Shown: piece by piece, positions 10,418 to 20,542 of the stretch
Layout: each line of letters begins with the position of its first letter
Position numbering within the stretch: position 1 is the first letter of the stretch
Origin: Nemertoderma westbladi
Lineage: Eukaryota > Xenacoelomorpha > Nemertodermatida > Nemertodermatidae
Reading direction: 5' to 3'
Length of the DNA stretch: 39,689 bases
Assembly: GCA_032718475.1 (NCBI GenBank)
Contig: JAUCBJ010005551.1
Coordinates: forward strand, 1 to 39,689
Made by a program: the position numbers and the translations under genes
The notes under the pieces: generated by a model
What the model was told of the DNA's origin: nothing
What the model saw: only the letters and a program-made list of their open reading frames with translations
The model's database searches: none

Positions 10418-10950
10418 TGGAGTCAGATATGAGGCCCATCACCCATATCTACTCTGGCGCACATGACCCACCATTGGCTGTTGCAGCTCATCTGCTGGGT
10501 CATGCCCTATACCCTTGCTGCCAGGTGCAGGTCGCAGTGAAGTGCTCTCAGAGTGGACATGAGAACACTCTACTCCTGACCAGCCATTGGTAGATCACCA
10601 TCTGCCTGGTCAGGCCATATACCCCTGCAGCCAAGTATATGGGTCCTTAATCCAGGACCAAGGGCGTCCTTATCCCAGAACAAAGGGGGTCCTAGTTACA
10701 GGACCAGATTTGCCCTAGTAAGAGGGTCTATGCAGCTACAGGTGGCACCTCCTTTATGCTGCATGGAGGTGGCAAGTTTTCTTGATCAATGACCTACCTA
10801 GAATACCTGACCTGACCATTGTTTTCCTGTACTCGGGGGTAACACCCTGTACTACGCCCATGCCTACCCACACCCAGGTTAGAAGGATAGGGAACAGGTT
10901 ACAGAAACAGAAACAAGTCGTAGAAAACACAATTAAATTGAGAATCAATA
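10418..10950 (-). other. Probable LINE 5' untranslated region
   Basis: Read on the minus strand this leads into the LINE coding region. It is richer in G/C than the surroundings and has repeated phrases such as GGACC, GGTCCT and GCAGCCAAG. No protein is recognised. The 5' end of the LINE is taken near 10950, where composition becomes A/T-rich; this boundary is a guess. Confidence 0.4.
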
Positions 10951-11899
10951 GCTAGAGAATCAACAGTCAGGTGTATAGGCCTACCGGCTTATAGTACACG
11001 TAGGTGTATTGTAGCGTTTACCAACGTGTGAAAAGCAAAGGTTATAACTTCGGACACTGCTAATTAAGAAACGACAATCAGAACATATGAGATAATTAAC
11101 TGCTGTATTTTGATGAAATCCCAGGAATGTAAAAAGATATAGAAACCGGATGCGGATGTCACTGTGAAGTAAGATACGTACTTTAGAATCGTTAACAAAA
11201 GTCTAAAGTTCTTTGTACATTTGAAAATAATATAATACTGTAGCACTGAGACTGTTGAGACTAAAATGATACCGTAATATCTGCCAGAGTAAAAATTAAT
11301 CTGAAAAAAAGACCATAAAAAATAAGGTTCTTTAAAATACTGTTTTAGAATTTCTCGCTTTACTTGGAAACTTTGGTGCTGAGAACACACGACTTTGTTA
11401 CTGCCTAAAATATTGGTGGAAACATTACAGGCAGTCGCAAAAGCGGAAATAAGTGCAATACAATTATCGGGATATACCGGGTAACCCGCCTAGGGAATGG
11501 CCTGCTAGTTATACTATAAACTCCTTGTATTATCCTAATCCTAGAGGAATTGAGTATTGATATAATTTGACAGCCGCAAAGGCCTCAAAACTCGGCTCCA
11601 CTAAGTAGAGAAAATAATTTGTAATATAAAATGACAGAGCAACCATGGGGCTGCCTAAAATGTATAAAACTAGCTTAATACAACTAAATCAAACTTGTGT
11701 GATAAGGTGGGGCATATATATCGAAAGTACATTGACTGGGAATATCAAAACTATTTGTAACAAAACCAATAATCAAAAAATTATTGCCAATAAATATTAC
11801 CAATAAATTATCAATTATACAGATAGTGTGACAAGTTTCTAGGGAGTGATAGTATTTTATGTTTGAATTATTCAATACCAATCGTCTACTGGTGGTAAG
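10951..11899. other. No gene recognised
   Basis: A/T-rich sequence. A 108-codon open frame at 11064-11390 (-) is hydrophobic but has no recognisable family and sits in low-GC DNA, so I do not call it a gene. Confidence 0.5.
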
Positions 11900-12242
11900 A
11901 ATGGAGCATTTGTTTTCGGTGTAATGACCAGCTTGTGCACAATATTGCGCTTTGGCAGCACCGTGGAGAAAATAAGGATGGGGAGAGCCCATGACTTTCT
12001 TGAGATGCCTGTTAAAGGACACTGGCCTTGGAGATGCGGATAATCTTGCGAAAGTCATGGGAGTCATGGGGATAAGGAGTTGTGGTGGAGCAACTTTGTT
12101 GATAAGCCAGGTTTTTAATGCGTGCTGCATTGGGCGTGCAAATTGTGGATCGCATGATGGTGGCAAAATTCCTTTTGTTAAGCCAGTAGCATAGCTTTTC
12201 AAAGTGCTTCAATGCAGCAGGCCGATTATGGCAGTAGTAGTA
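11900..12242 (+). pseudogene. LINE C-terminal fragment with 3' tail
   Basis: DNA matches the end of the LINE ORF: the GACCAGC-GTGCACAAT segment, CCCATGACTTTCTTGAGA, then DADNLAKVMG and a broken continuation. The 3' block AATGCAGCAGGCCGATTATGG and a (TAG)4 tail at about 12231-12242 follow. It is diverged, with a few insertions (for example a duplicated GTCATGGG near 12055-12070). Confidence 0.75.
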
Positions 12243-12340
12243 GGGTAGCAGTAAAACAAGTATTATTATATGGGAGACCATTCTGGGCTCTAACTGCTGA
12301 GGACACAGAATCTCTAGATGGCAATACACAACAGTGCTTT
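12243..12340 (+). pseudogene. LINE mid-C-terminal fragment
   Basis: In one frame this reads QVLLYGRPFWALTAEDTESL, matching the segment with VLLYGSPCWALTAEDTKSLD in the LINE at 7137-8924. It sits directly after the 3' tail of the preceding fragment, so two truncated copies of the same LINE lie end to end. Confidence 0.75.
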
Positions 12341-12356
12341 AACAGGTTCATTGCGT

Positions 12357-12692
12357 GAAGTACAATTAATCTCAATATTTCGTCTTTCCTTGCCATGCTT
12401 TTCCGTATGATTTGAGATCCTTATGCACTTTGTATTTGCATTTGTTTAAATGTAATTATCTACGAATGGTTGTTGTTGTTATGTTTGACTCTTTTTATTT
12501 CTTGCAACTCGCAGTTGGGGTTGAAATTTGTAGTGCGTCATAGTTTTTATAGAGGAATATGCTGAAATTCTCAGATAACACTGGGACAATTTGTTACTGA
12601 AGTTAGTTATGTTAAGTTTGGGAATGTGGAGTCAGATAGTAGAGTGACATACTTTTGCCCCATATATACTACATTTGAAGTTGGTCTACAAG
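12357..12692. other. Upstream region of the MFS gene
   Basis: No coding sequence is seen. The last ~20 bp before the ATG (TTTGAAGTTGGTCTAC) are shared with the inverted pseudogene copy, so that part was duplicated with the gene. I cannot identify a convincing core promoter. Confidence 0.4.
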
Positions 12693-13985
12693 ATGTCAGA
12701 AGGAGCAGCTTCTGTTATATCATGTGATGAAACAAATAAAATTATTAGTAACCATCAAAAGGGATGGCGATTTTATATGTTGGTAGCCATGTTGCTAATG
12801 TATCAAATGATACCAGGTTGGTGTCAGAATCTATTAGAATCTTTCTTTCCAATTGTTGTAGAAGAGCGTGGTTGGTCGAAGACTCTGATTGGTGCATTAT
12901 TGGCAATGTTTGCTATGGTCAGACTTATAATTTACATTAGTTGCCCTCATTCTATCAACAATTGGGGGACTCGTATCTCTTTGGGTCTATTTGGCATTAT
13001 TGGTGCAGTTTCCCAATTGGCATTTGGGTTTGTAGAATATATACCCAACAACAGCAATCGATTATATATTTTCGCATGTTTTTCTCTGCGCATTATTGAA
13101 GCAGTTGGACTCAACATCAGTTATATGTATTCATACAGTCTATTGATGGATTTGTGGCCTGCACAAAGAACTTTATTAGCCAGTTTAGCTATTGTTTGTG
13201 ACGCTGTGGGATTCATGGTTGCACCAGTTTTTGGTTCATCCATTTTTGCTTCATTGGGTTTTGAGTTCCCATTTATAATATCGGGTTTGATATTTCTTAT
13301 TATTGTCCTTTATTGCTGGTTGGAGTCTCCACATTATATATATCACAGATACAAATCAAAAGAAAGACCGACCTATCTTGGGCTTTTGAAGAATCCAGCA
13401 ATTACACTTATATTTATACTGATGGTATGTGCCAGAATAATCTCATCTTTTAGTGTTGCAAACTATGCTGCCTACATTCACCACAAATACAATGTCAACC
13501 AGTACAATGTTGGTCTTATTTATATAATATTTCCAGGTCTTGCAACTTCCACTGGTGTAATAATGTCTGCAATGATGCCAAAATTGAAACATATATTACC
13601 AACCATATTCGGTGCAATGTTACTAGCAGTGTCAATGCAACTAATCGGTCCTACAGAGCTACTCGGTTTACCTCATGATCTCAACATCTCTATCACTGGA
13701 TGTGCTCTCCTTGGATTAGGGGGTGGATTATTTCATTCTCCTGCCTTGGAAACACAAACACAACTGGCTGTGAATATTTGTGGTTATCATGATAATGTTG
13801 ATACCAGATCTCTTCTCCAACAAATGTATAGAATTGCACTCTCTATAGGAGCTATTATAGGTCCTGTTCTTGGTGGATATTTCAATGATTATTTCGGCAT
13901 GGAACTTGCTTGTTCGCTTCTTAGTTTGTTTGAGTTGCCTTTTATCTTTGCGCTACTAGTTGTGTTCGCATTTAAATGTTTGTGA
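12693..13985 (+). CDS. MFS transporter, SLC18B1-like
   Basis: A complete, intronless 430-residue membrane protein. I take the ATG at 12693 (AAGATGTCAG), because the open frame upstream starts only at a TTG and the paralogous copy also begins here. Hydrophobic segments fit about 12 membrane helices. Landmarks are FFPIVVEERGWSKTLIG after helix 1 (residues 51-67), SLRIIEAVGLN, a VAPVFGSSIFASLGFEFPF block, and near the C-terminus SIGAIIGPVLGGYFNDYFG. This layout, including the helix-11-like block, matches SLC18B1 family members, which move polyamines into vesicles in mammals. The substrate here is unknown. The protein lacks the long termini common in the monocarboxylate (SLC16) family. Intactness next to so many relics suggests selection or recent origin; lack of introns suggests a retrocopy or an ancestrally intronless gene. 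Confidence 0.85.
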   Translation: MSEGAASVISCDETNKIISNHQKGWRFYMLVAMLLMYQMIPGWCQNLLESFFPIVVEERGWSKTLIGALLAMFAMVRLIIYISCPHSINNWGTRISLGLFGIIGAVSQLAFGFVEYIPNNSNRLYIFACFSLRIIEAVGLNISYMYSYSLLMDLWPAQRTLLASLAIVCDAVGFMVAPVFGSSIFASLGFEFPFIISGLIFLIIVLYCWLESPHYIYHRYKSKERPTYLGLLKNPAITLIFILMVCARIISSFSVANYAAYIHHKYNVNQYNVGLIYIIFPGLATSTGVIMSAMMPKLKHILPTIFGAMLLAVSMQLIGPTELLGLPHDLNISITGCALLGLGGGLFHSPALETQTQLAVNICGYHDNVDTRSLLQQMYRIALSIGAIIGPVLGGYFNDYFGMELACSLLSLFELPFIFALLVVFAFKCL

Positions 13986-14272
13986 GATATGCTATCCATA
14001 TGTTTAATGTATAAAAATCCACCATGATGATAGGGTTAGGTGATCTCATTACTTTGCATTGTGCTGTTTTTGGTAATAGTAGTATACATTAACGTTAATG
14101 TTTATAAAAGATTGTGGAACAATAACAAATTTACAATGAAAGAAATAAAAAATGTCAATGCTATTCTATTATCTTTACAATTATAAGATTCAATGGCTTG
14201 CCTATATTTTATACATTTTCCCACTCAGCAATGAATTGTTTAATATGGGAATAAAATTACAGAATTTACAGA
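13986..14272 (+). other. 3' untranslated region of the MFS gene
   Basis: The A/T-rich stretch after the stop contains a consensus AATAAA at 14144-14149, about 160 bp downstream, a plausible polyadenylation signal. No other gene is seen before the BEL/Pao relic begins at 14273. Confidence 0.5.
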
Positions 14273-14509
14273 CTATTTATAGACTTATGGGCGTCCCATA
14301 TGCTCTGGTGGACTATTGGTGACTTGTTGGGGATTATTATCGGTTTTGGTGGGATGACGGGGCTGTTGTTGTTTACCACCCTGGAGTTCATGACCAGGAT
14401 CCCATCATTGTCCAATTGTGGCGATAGCGTTGTTGTTTGCTGATGCGGTTCACCTCGTCTTCGTACCCCTTCCTTTGCTTGTATCGTATCACGGCTTTGG
14501 CCGCCCCTT
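14273..14509 (-). pseudogene. BEL/Pao copy 2: RNase H-integrase linker and integrase start
   Basis: Shifted frames continue the polyprotein past the stop at 14510. One reads DLEGAAKAVIRYKQRKGY, the linker helix seen between RNase H and integrase in BEL/Pao. Another reads LSPQLDNDGILVMNSRVV and then SPVIPPKPIIIPNKSPIVHQ, the region leading into the integrase zinc-binding fold. Homology ends near 14273 without the catalytic core. Confidence 0.65.
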
Positions 14510-15537
14510 CTAGATCGATGGTGGGTCTCGTTTTGGTATCGTTACCAACTCCCTACTAAGGAATTCCCCATAGGCCCTCAGATATGCTACAAGCTTCTTC
14601 GTCTTATACCAGCTGGAGCTGTAACTGAGCAACCTATCCATTGGGTTATCGTACGACTCTCTCGGTTTTGATCGCGGTGGCGCTTCCTTAAGCTCCCTCA
14701 CTAATTGGCTAAATATTTCCTCCCCCTCTGATTCTTCTCCCTCCTCCCCCACTGTCACTTCCTCTATGCTTGGATCTACCTTCCTCATCGGCGGCCAGCT
14801 CGACCTATCGTTAAGGAAGTGTGGGCTATGCTGCCACAACTCCTGCTTTCTCGAGAAAGTGTGGCGTACAAGGCCCCTCGATAGCAGATCCGCTGGATTG
14901 TCGTCAGTTGGGCAGTAGTGCCACATCTCTAAGTCTGACATTGCTCTTATTTCATCTACTCTATTCACCACAAATATGGGATAACGCTTCTTCTCATTAT
15001 GCAGCCATCCTAACACTACCATGGAATCTGTCCAGTAGTGCGTCTCTACTATACTTGGTATTGTGTCCACCAAGTATGCTGTTGCTCTTACTCCTAATCT
15101 CGCAGCCGTTAGCTCAAGTTTTCGTACTGATGCTGAATCTGGTGGCGTCGACCTCGCTTTACTAAACGCAAGCCTGGGCTTATGAGTCCCCTTCGCTGTA
15201 CTAAATAAAGTGCCGCTCCATATGCTTCGAAGGAAGCGTCGGAAAACATATGTAATTCTAAATTGGTCATGTCTCTGTCCAGGAAGTATACGTGTGGCAT
15301 ACTATACATCCCCATCTCTTCGAGGCTCCCTGTCCATTTCTCCCATTATCTGCTTATCTCTACTGGGACCTCCGCGTCCCAGTCATCTTTCAATTTATAG
15401 ACCTTCTTTAATATTTGTTTCCCCGTGACTAACAATGGGGATGCTACACCTAGGGGGTCGTAAATCCTCGCTATGTATGACACATAGCCTCGTTTAGTAT
15501 GGATCCCGGCACCCTCCTGACTTAGTTGATACTCCAA
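14510..15537 (-). pseudogene. BEL/Pao copy 2: RNase H region
   Basis: Three open pieces (15537-15346, 15315-15109, 15073-14510) form the RT thumb and the RNase H-like (Peptidase_A17/RNase H) region. Visible are RIYDPLGVASPLLVTGK, ELHMFSDASFEAYGAALYLV with the first RNase H Asp, an ETHYWTDSMVVLGWL strand and HYCPTDDNPADLLSRG. An in-frame TAA follows the first piece and a frameshift follows the second. Confidence 0.85.
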
Positions 15538-15555
15538 CTCATCTGTCTCCTGGTT

Positions 15556-16701
15556 CTATACGATCCCTAGTGCCTTCTGCTGCGACTCCATCCTCTTGTC
15601 CGCCATAATCTGCCCCTTTACCATCGTAGGTTTATCCATCTTCGCCTCTGGTTGTTCATCTTCTATGGCCTCCATAAATTCTTTAGAGTTGGACTGTAAT
15701 TTTGTGAGGTAGAATCCTGATCCCTTCAGGGTGTCGTGAACTTCGCGCCCTACATCGAGTATCTCTTCAACCGAGTTTCCAGAGCCCATCCCATCGTCCA
15801 CATAGAATCCGCATCGAATCATGTCGATCGCCTTCTCACTGTATTCCCCCTCTTTGCCCTCCACTGTGTCTCTTACAGCTGCAGTCGTAGTAAACGAGGA
15901 TGACTTGGCCCCCATGTTCTGCACTACCATCTTGTACATCGGTATCTCCGACGGTTCTTCGTCGCCATTGTAACACAGGAAGCGCTGACTATCGCTGTCC
16001 TCCTCTGTCACTCGCACTTGATTAAACATGCCCTCTATATTGCATGTGAAGGCGTTTTTTTCACTTCTAAATCTTAACAGGACCTCTATCCCCGACTTGT
16101 AGATATTGGGGCCTAACAGCTGGTAGTCATTCAGGCTCTCCGTTAGTCTTGGAAGATGCATCAACCACCATTCTTAACTTGCCCTTCTTAGGGTCCAGAG
16201 CCACATGGAGTGGCAATATCGGTAGGTCCTATCGGTATTTGGTTCATCAACTGGTAGTTCCACGGCCCATCCTCTATCCACGTACTTCTTGATTGTTTTG
16301 TGGATGTATTCATCGTTTTCGGGGCTCCGTTTAAGCGTCTGCTTTAATTTTCGAAGCCTCGTCATGACTATTCTCTTATTGTCTGGCAGTGGCACCTTCG
16401 GTTGCTTCCATACCATCCCTATGGTATATCGCCCCCCTTCACATTTCATCGAGTTCCTGATGCTCTCCTGCGCCTGTTTATCCTCCACCGAGGTTCCAAC
16501 CCCGGTCTCCTTCAACCCCTCGAAGTCCTGCCGTAGCAGCCTCTTGAGTTGTTCTTCTGCTCCCTCGTCCCCCAGTTCCCTTATTGTCCCCACGAACATG
16601 CACCCTGAGGATTCGGACACGCTGAACGGGATTCTGGTCTTAATTGGGCCACTGAGCGTCCATCCGAATGGCGTGAGAATCGCCACTGGGTCTCGCTCCA
16701 T
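15556..16701 (-). pseudogene. BEL/Pao copy 2: reverse transcriptase
   Basis: The first piece (16701-16174) starts near LTPFGWTLSGP and covers the RT lead-in with YTIGMVWKQPKVPLPDNKR. The second (16164-15556) has SLNDYQLLGPN, FTCNIEGMFNQVRV and GFYVDDGMGS with the catalytic YVDD. The bridge between them, including LRMVVDASS, is in another frame at about 16165-16240, so two compensating frameshifts lie there. An in-frame TAG ends the second piece. Confidence 0.88.
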
Positions 16702-17679
16702 ATCTTCGCCGAAAACGGTCTGTAGTCTCTCGTGGGCTGTCGGACTATGAGAGATACTTTTGGGACATCCAGTTCGAGCATGGAGAAGTCGATATTATCC
16801 AGGTATCGGTATTGCTCGACCTCCATCTTTGTGGGTCGACTGGCATTAATTTTGATCGATTCTATTATCTGAATGGGTTCGATAGTAGCCCCATAGTCGC
16901 ACCCTGGTGTTATCGCTGCTATCTCGCATCGTCCCGTCCTCATTCTCATGACCTCGTCCTTACTGGAAATAGTGGTTACCACCATCTTACTTGGCCTCGT
17001 TCGTAACCCTATCTTTTCGGCCACTCAACTTTCCGCTAGTGTGAACGCTGCTCCGCTATCGACCAGCATTAGCGTCGTAACCGATAGCTCGTTCTCCCCT
17101 TTTATCCTCACTTGTACCACTCCAAGTAGTACCATTCCCCTTTTCTTTGCTCCCATGGTGCTTGTTGCCATCGTCTGGCCTCCAGTCCCATCAGTCTCAT
17201 CGTATTTTACCGGTGGTTCCTGGCACTCACTCGGCATACCTGTGTCCTCCTACCGCACATCGATGACATAGTCCATTCTTACCAGTGTAGGCCCGATCTT
17301 GTTTAAGTAATGCCTGCCAATGTTTGCAGTCTATGGTCTTTTGTGTACCGAACCTATGTAATTGGCATTTGTATTGGGGGTTGTAGCGTTCCTTGTATAG
17401 CGCTTCACATATTGCGCTTAGATTCATATCTAGCGGTTTAGTGTTTTGGTTACTTGGACTCGACCTACTGGGTGTATTGGGTTTGTATTTGTTTGTGTTG
17501 TTGCTTTGCTTTTGTCCCTGCCACGGTGTGGCTCTACTCCCAGCTCCTTGTGGACTAGAAGTCCCCTGCATGGCCGCATGCGGTAGCGACTGTCTCACTT
17601 TAGGAAATGCATCCGCCGGACTATGTTCCGGTTTAGGTCGGCTGCATTCCACTTTCGGTACCTTACCGAGACTACTCAC
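16581..17679 (-). pseudogene. BEL/Pao copy 2: zinc knuckle and aspartic protease
   Basis: The frame 17679-17227 ends in a Cys/His cluster (CQLHRFG, IDCKHW, CHRCAVGGHRYAE) that resembles the BEL gag zinc knuckle. The next frame (17237-17025) carries TTLMLVDSGAAFTLAES, an aspartic protease DSG active site, and reads through a single in-frame TGA into 17024-16581 (DUF1758 remainder, with LDVPKVSLIVRQPTRDYRP). Frameshifts lie near 17230 and 16690. Confidence 0.8.
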
Positions 17680-17680
17680 T

Positions 17681-18637
17681 TTAGACTGGATCCATTATTA
17701 ACTCCGCCTCGTAGTTAAGGAAGTTTGACATCTCCTCCAACCCTGGCTCCACACCTTTCTTTTCTCGAGTGGAGAAAGCGATCTTTCTCCATTTGTTTCT
17801 CAGCCAGATCGGTAGTGCCTGCGCTATCGTGGTGATGTTGTTCGATGCATTGAGTTCGTAAGGTGCATCTCGAGTCTTTAAAACTATTAGTGCCATTTCT
17901 ACTTTGTTAGCGAATGTCTTGATGCTAACAGGGTTAACTGCGAGTCCGCCTGATGTTCTTCCCCTTAATGTTTGTCGGATAATCTTCGCAGGATGGCCGA
18001 ATTCCCTGTCCAGGGCTCGCCATGCAGTCGAGAATCCTCCTTCAATACCTTGGTATTATTGGTAATGCCTCACGATGTCATAAGCTGGCCCCCCTGTATA
18101 GACTTGTAGATATATAAGGCACTCCGCCTGCGTGAGATTTTTCGTCAAGATTTCATTGCTGTACATGCACCGGAATTGTATATATTCCTCCGGCTTACTA
18201 CCATAGAACTTGAAGGGCTCCATGGGTGGCAGCTCAATTTTAGTTTTTAGCGCGTCGATGAGTGTTGCCATTCCCATCGCTTGTACTTCTAGCGCGCTCA
18301 ATGGTAGTGATACAGGCTCCTTCGGTGTTGGGTGCGGTTCGCCTATCGGGCCCGTCAACTTTCCCTGAGTGGGATATATCATCGGGGGTTGCAGTCCCCT
18401 CCATATCTCTGTATCGCACAATTTGTTTGGATCTGAGGGGGTCGGGGTTCTTGTTTTTGGTTGTGTATATTGCGGATACTGTAATGGGGGAATGTCACCC
18501 TGCCCCCCCCCCCCCCCCCCCCCCACCGATGTTATGTTCGGTACTGGGTATGGCGTCTCAAAAAGATCAAAATTATAACAATTACTGCAATAGTTTGAAA
18601 TAATATAATAGTGTATGTAAATAACTAAATCATTCAT
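17681..18637 (-). pseudogene. BEL/Pao copy 2: gag (DUF1759-like)
   Basis: The frame from 18637 holds a Pro-rich stretch, then LPPMEPFKFYGSKPEEYIQF and a helical DUF1759-like gag domain. After one in-frame TAA (18056-18058) the same frame stays open through WRALDREFGHPAK to 17681. The start is unclear: a 22-base C run (18503-18524) disrupts the N-terminal region, encoding a glycine run here, and residues before it look non-coding. Confidence 0.75.
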
Positions 18638-18682
18638 GAAAATATTTAAATCACTTATGAAATATTTAAAAGATGTCCAAAT

Positions 18683-18738
18683 GTTATTGCGGCAATAAAT
18701 AATTATTGCGGCAATAAATAATTATTGCGGCAATAATT
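18683..18738. repeat. Palindromic 20-22 bp tandem repeat, three units
   Basis: The unit TTATTGCGGCAATAAATAA occurs three times. TTATTGC and GCAATAA in each unit are reverse complements around a single G, so each unit is a small hairpin. It directly abuts the tRNA-like sequence. Confidence 0.8.
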
Positions 18739-18818
18739 ATGGGCGAGTGGGTTAAGGCGCCACTCCTGATTTGCACTATTGGTAACTGGCGCAGGCGCTG
18801 GTTCGATTTCAACATAAG
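18735..18818 (+). repeat. tRNA-like (Leu/Ser type) sequence, pseudogene or SINE head
   Basis: GGGCGAGTGGGTTAAGGCG resembles the D-arm and A box of tRNA-Leu or tRNA-Ser, and GCTGGTTCGATTTC resembles the T-arm and B box. TTATG at the start can pair with CATAA at the end, like an acceptor stem. The anticodon arm does not fold convincingly and the T stem has mismatches. I read it as a tRNA-derived pseudogene or SINE head, not a working tRNA. Confidence 0.5.
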
Positions 18819-19071
18819 GCTATTATTATTTCGTTCAATCTTTCGTCCAGCCAGCCTCTGTTCACATACCAGTAGTGGTAGCGAAGATATTTCATTGGTT
18901 GCTAGGTTCTATGATTAATGTGTTATAATGAAACCTTCAATGCAGTGAATCACATTGTACATAGGTAGGCCTACATATCTTTATTTTATTTAATTTTATA
19001 TTCTATGTATGTACAATAATACATTTGTACGTTCCATAAACTGTAGTTACATATTACTTTATGTTACAGAC

Positions 19072-19234
19072 ATGGCAGATCCCGGATTCGGTTTTTTGAA
19101 TGATCTCCGGGGATTGATATGCCAATGCAGTCGTATAACTGAAAACGGAATCGGTTACGATGAATACGATTATTTACATCGACAGCTCGAGTATTATGTT
19201 TCAATACTTGGGCAAATTGAATCAACACAAGATG
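19072..19234 (+). pseudogene. Integrase-core gene, exon 1
   Basis: The frame from the ATG at 19072 reads MADPGFGFLNDLRGLI and continues to GATG at 19234, followed by GTAAGG, a good splice donor. Leaving after one base of a codon, it joins in frame to exon 2 at 19727. A possible acceptor (TTACAG) just before the ATG suggests a further upstream non-coding exon. Similar small acidic/aromatic N-terminal exons occur in the multi-exon integrase-core protein family of fishes and marine invertebrates. Confidence 0.6.
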
Positions 19235-19323
19235 GTAAGGCCTTCTCTTCTGGGAGAGTTGGAGCAAGATACAAAGGCGTGGTGGCATTGGTTAAATGTA
19301 GTAGAGTAGGTTAAATTGTCTCC

Positions 19324-19518
19324 AAGCGTGTTTGCACTTGTAATAATGTAGCTGTGCAGGATGAGAACCACGTTATTATAGAATGCCCGCTTACTCGGAA
19401 CTTACGGGTGCGGTACGGTTACGAGGTTGTCAGATCGATAAGTGAGCTTATGTTGCAGGGAGATAATATTGCTAAATTGTGCACATTTATTTTTGAAGTG
19501 TTAGAGGTATTTAATTAA
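19324..19518 (+). pseudogene. LINE C-terminal zinc-finger fragment in intron 1
   Basis: One open frame reads CTCNNVAVQDENHVIIECPL and runs to a TAA at 19516-19518. The Cys-x-Cys, then His-x4-Cys pattern is the typical C-terminal finger of several LINE reverse transcriptases (for example CR1 or Jockey-like). The rest of the LINE is absent. It is a different family from the LINE at 7092-10950. Confidence 0.6.
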
Positions 19519-19726
19519 ATATATAAAGTAAGATTATTATTACTGGGAATTCAATTGAACCGTTTTACTGGTACTAGATTATTTTAAAAAAAAAAATAAC
19601 AAGATAAATTTCATATTGGACAATTAATATATAACTTTCTTTTCAAGTTTTTGTTTTTACTGTGCTCTTTATATTGTTATATCTGTATAATGTTGATAAT
19701 AATTGTCAATAAATATATATATATAG

Positions 19727-20238
19727 TGCGACCAAAAGAAAGACTCACTTGTTGTTGTTCAAATCCAACCCAACTTCAACCTTCCGTAATATACTCAGGA
19801 CAGTCTGGACGTCCATTGTATGGCATTAACAAAGAAACTCTGGAATATTTGAGGGACACAGGATTCTCATGGGTCCAGATTAGTCTAATGTTCGGTGTTA
19901 GCCGAGCCACCATCACTTGTCGAGTTCATCAATTTGGTATACAGAGGAGAGAAACATTTTCAAGCATTTCAGACACTGATTTAAAGGTCATTATCGAGAA
20001 CATACATCGGGAGTATGTACATGCGGGATGCCGGCTGGAACGCCGAATTTTGTTAGCACGAAGAATTCGCGTGACTCTTCGTAGAGTCCATACTTACGGC
20101 AATAGATCCTGCCTGTGTTAGCAGCTCAGAGATGGGGCGCTCTTATACAGAGGCGTCGATATTCTGTTATAGGGGCTAATGCGTTATGGCACATCGACGG
20201 GCACCATTCTCTAAGCCGATGGGGTCTTGTTGTACATG
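19727..20238 (+). pseudogene. Integrase-core gene, exon 2
   Basis: The acceptor is ATATATATAG at 19717-19726; joining to exon 1 keeps the frame. A helix-turn-helix region (YLRDTGFSWVQISLMFGVSR) is followed by ISDTDLKVIIENIHREY and a CRLERRILLARRIRV helix. Two small frameshifts lie between about 20085 and 20150, after which another frame reads RRRYSVIGANALWHIDGHHS, containing the first catalytic Asp of an rve-type integrase core, and RWGLVVHG. The exon ends at CATG before GTAAAG. The motif order matches the uncharacterised integrase-core family common in fishes, cnidarians and echinoderms, possibly derived from an IS3EU-like transposon; that link is tentative. Confidence 0.75.
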
Positions 20239-20542
20239 GTAAAGTAGAAGATTATTAAATTTGTCCTTGAAAAATTTCGCACCTATTTTTTTAAAACTAC
20301 TCCAAATATAAATAAGCCCATATAATACTTCTCAGAAAATAGAAGAAATATCGAAAGTTTACATATGTTCTTTTAACTTAAAAATTAATGCATTTAATTA
20401 AAAATCTATAAATAAATGTAAAATAAATTTTAAAAACTAAACAATATAATTAATTACATTACTATTTTTACACAAAAAAAATCTATAGCAGATTTGTCGC
20501 GGTGAATAATTTGAGGCTAATAAAGTAATCTTCCTCTATGTG

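Larger units (their letters stand above)
7092..10950 (-). mobile_element. LINE retrotransposon, near full length
   Basis: A non-LTR retrotransposon read on the minus strand: a 5' untranslated region (about 10950-10418), an APE-type endonuclease (10224-8821), a reverse transcriptase and C-terminal domain (8924-7137), and a short 3' end finishing in TAG repeats at 7092-7105. Fragments of the same family occur at 1774, 2541, 4444, 5880, 11900 and 12243. No separate ORF1 gag is visible. The endonuclease-RT arrangement and the GVLQGDTLAPFLF and FADDL motifs suggest an RTE-like or related clade; I cannot fix the clade by eye. The 5' boundary is approximate. Confidence 0.85.
14273..18637 (-). mobile_element. 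Decayed BEL/Pao retrotransposon (copy 2)
   Basis: Read on the minus strand, the order is gag with DUF1759-like region, zinc knuckle, aspartic protease (DUF1758), RT, RNase H and the first part of the integrase. This is the diagnostic BEL/Pao order. Five in-frame stops (18056, 17025, 16174, 15556, 15346) and several frameshifts interrupt it. The integrase stops within its zinc-binding region at about 14273; the catalytic core, C-terminus and both LTRs are missing. It is clearly different in sequence from the BEL/Pao element at 20707-37085 and much older. Confidence 0.88.

Noticed and set aside
11064-11390. 108-codon hydrophobic open frame on the - strand
   Set aside because: A/T-rich DNA easily gives hydrophobic frames; no motif, splice or neighbour support.
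18736-18817. Functional tRNA-Leu or tRNA-Ser gene
   Set aside because: The anticodon arm does not fold and the T stem is mismatched.
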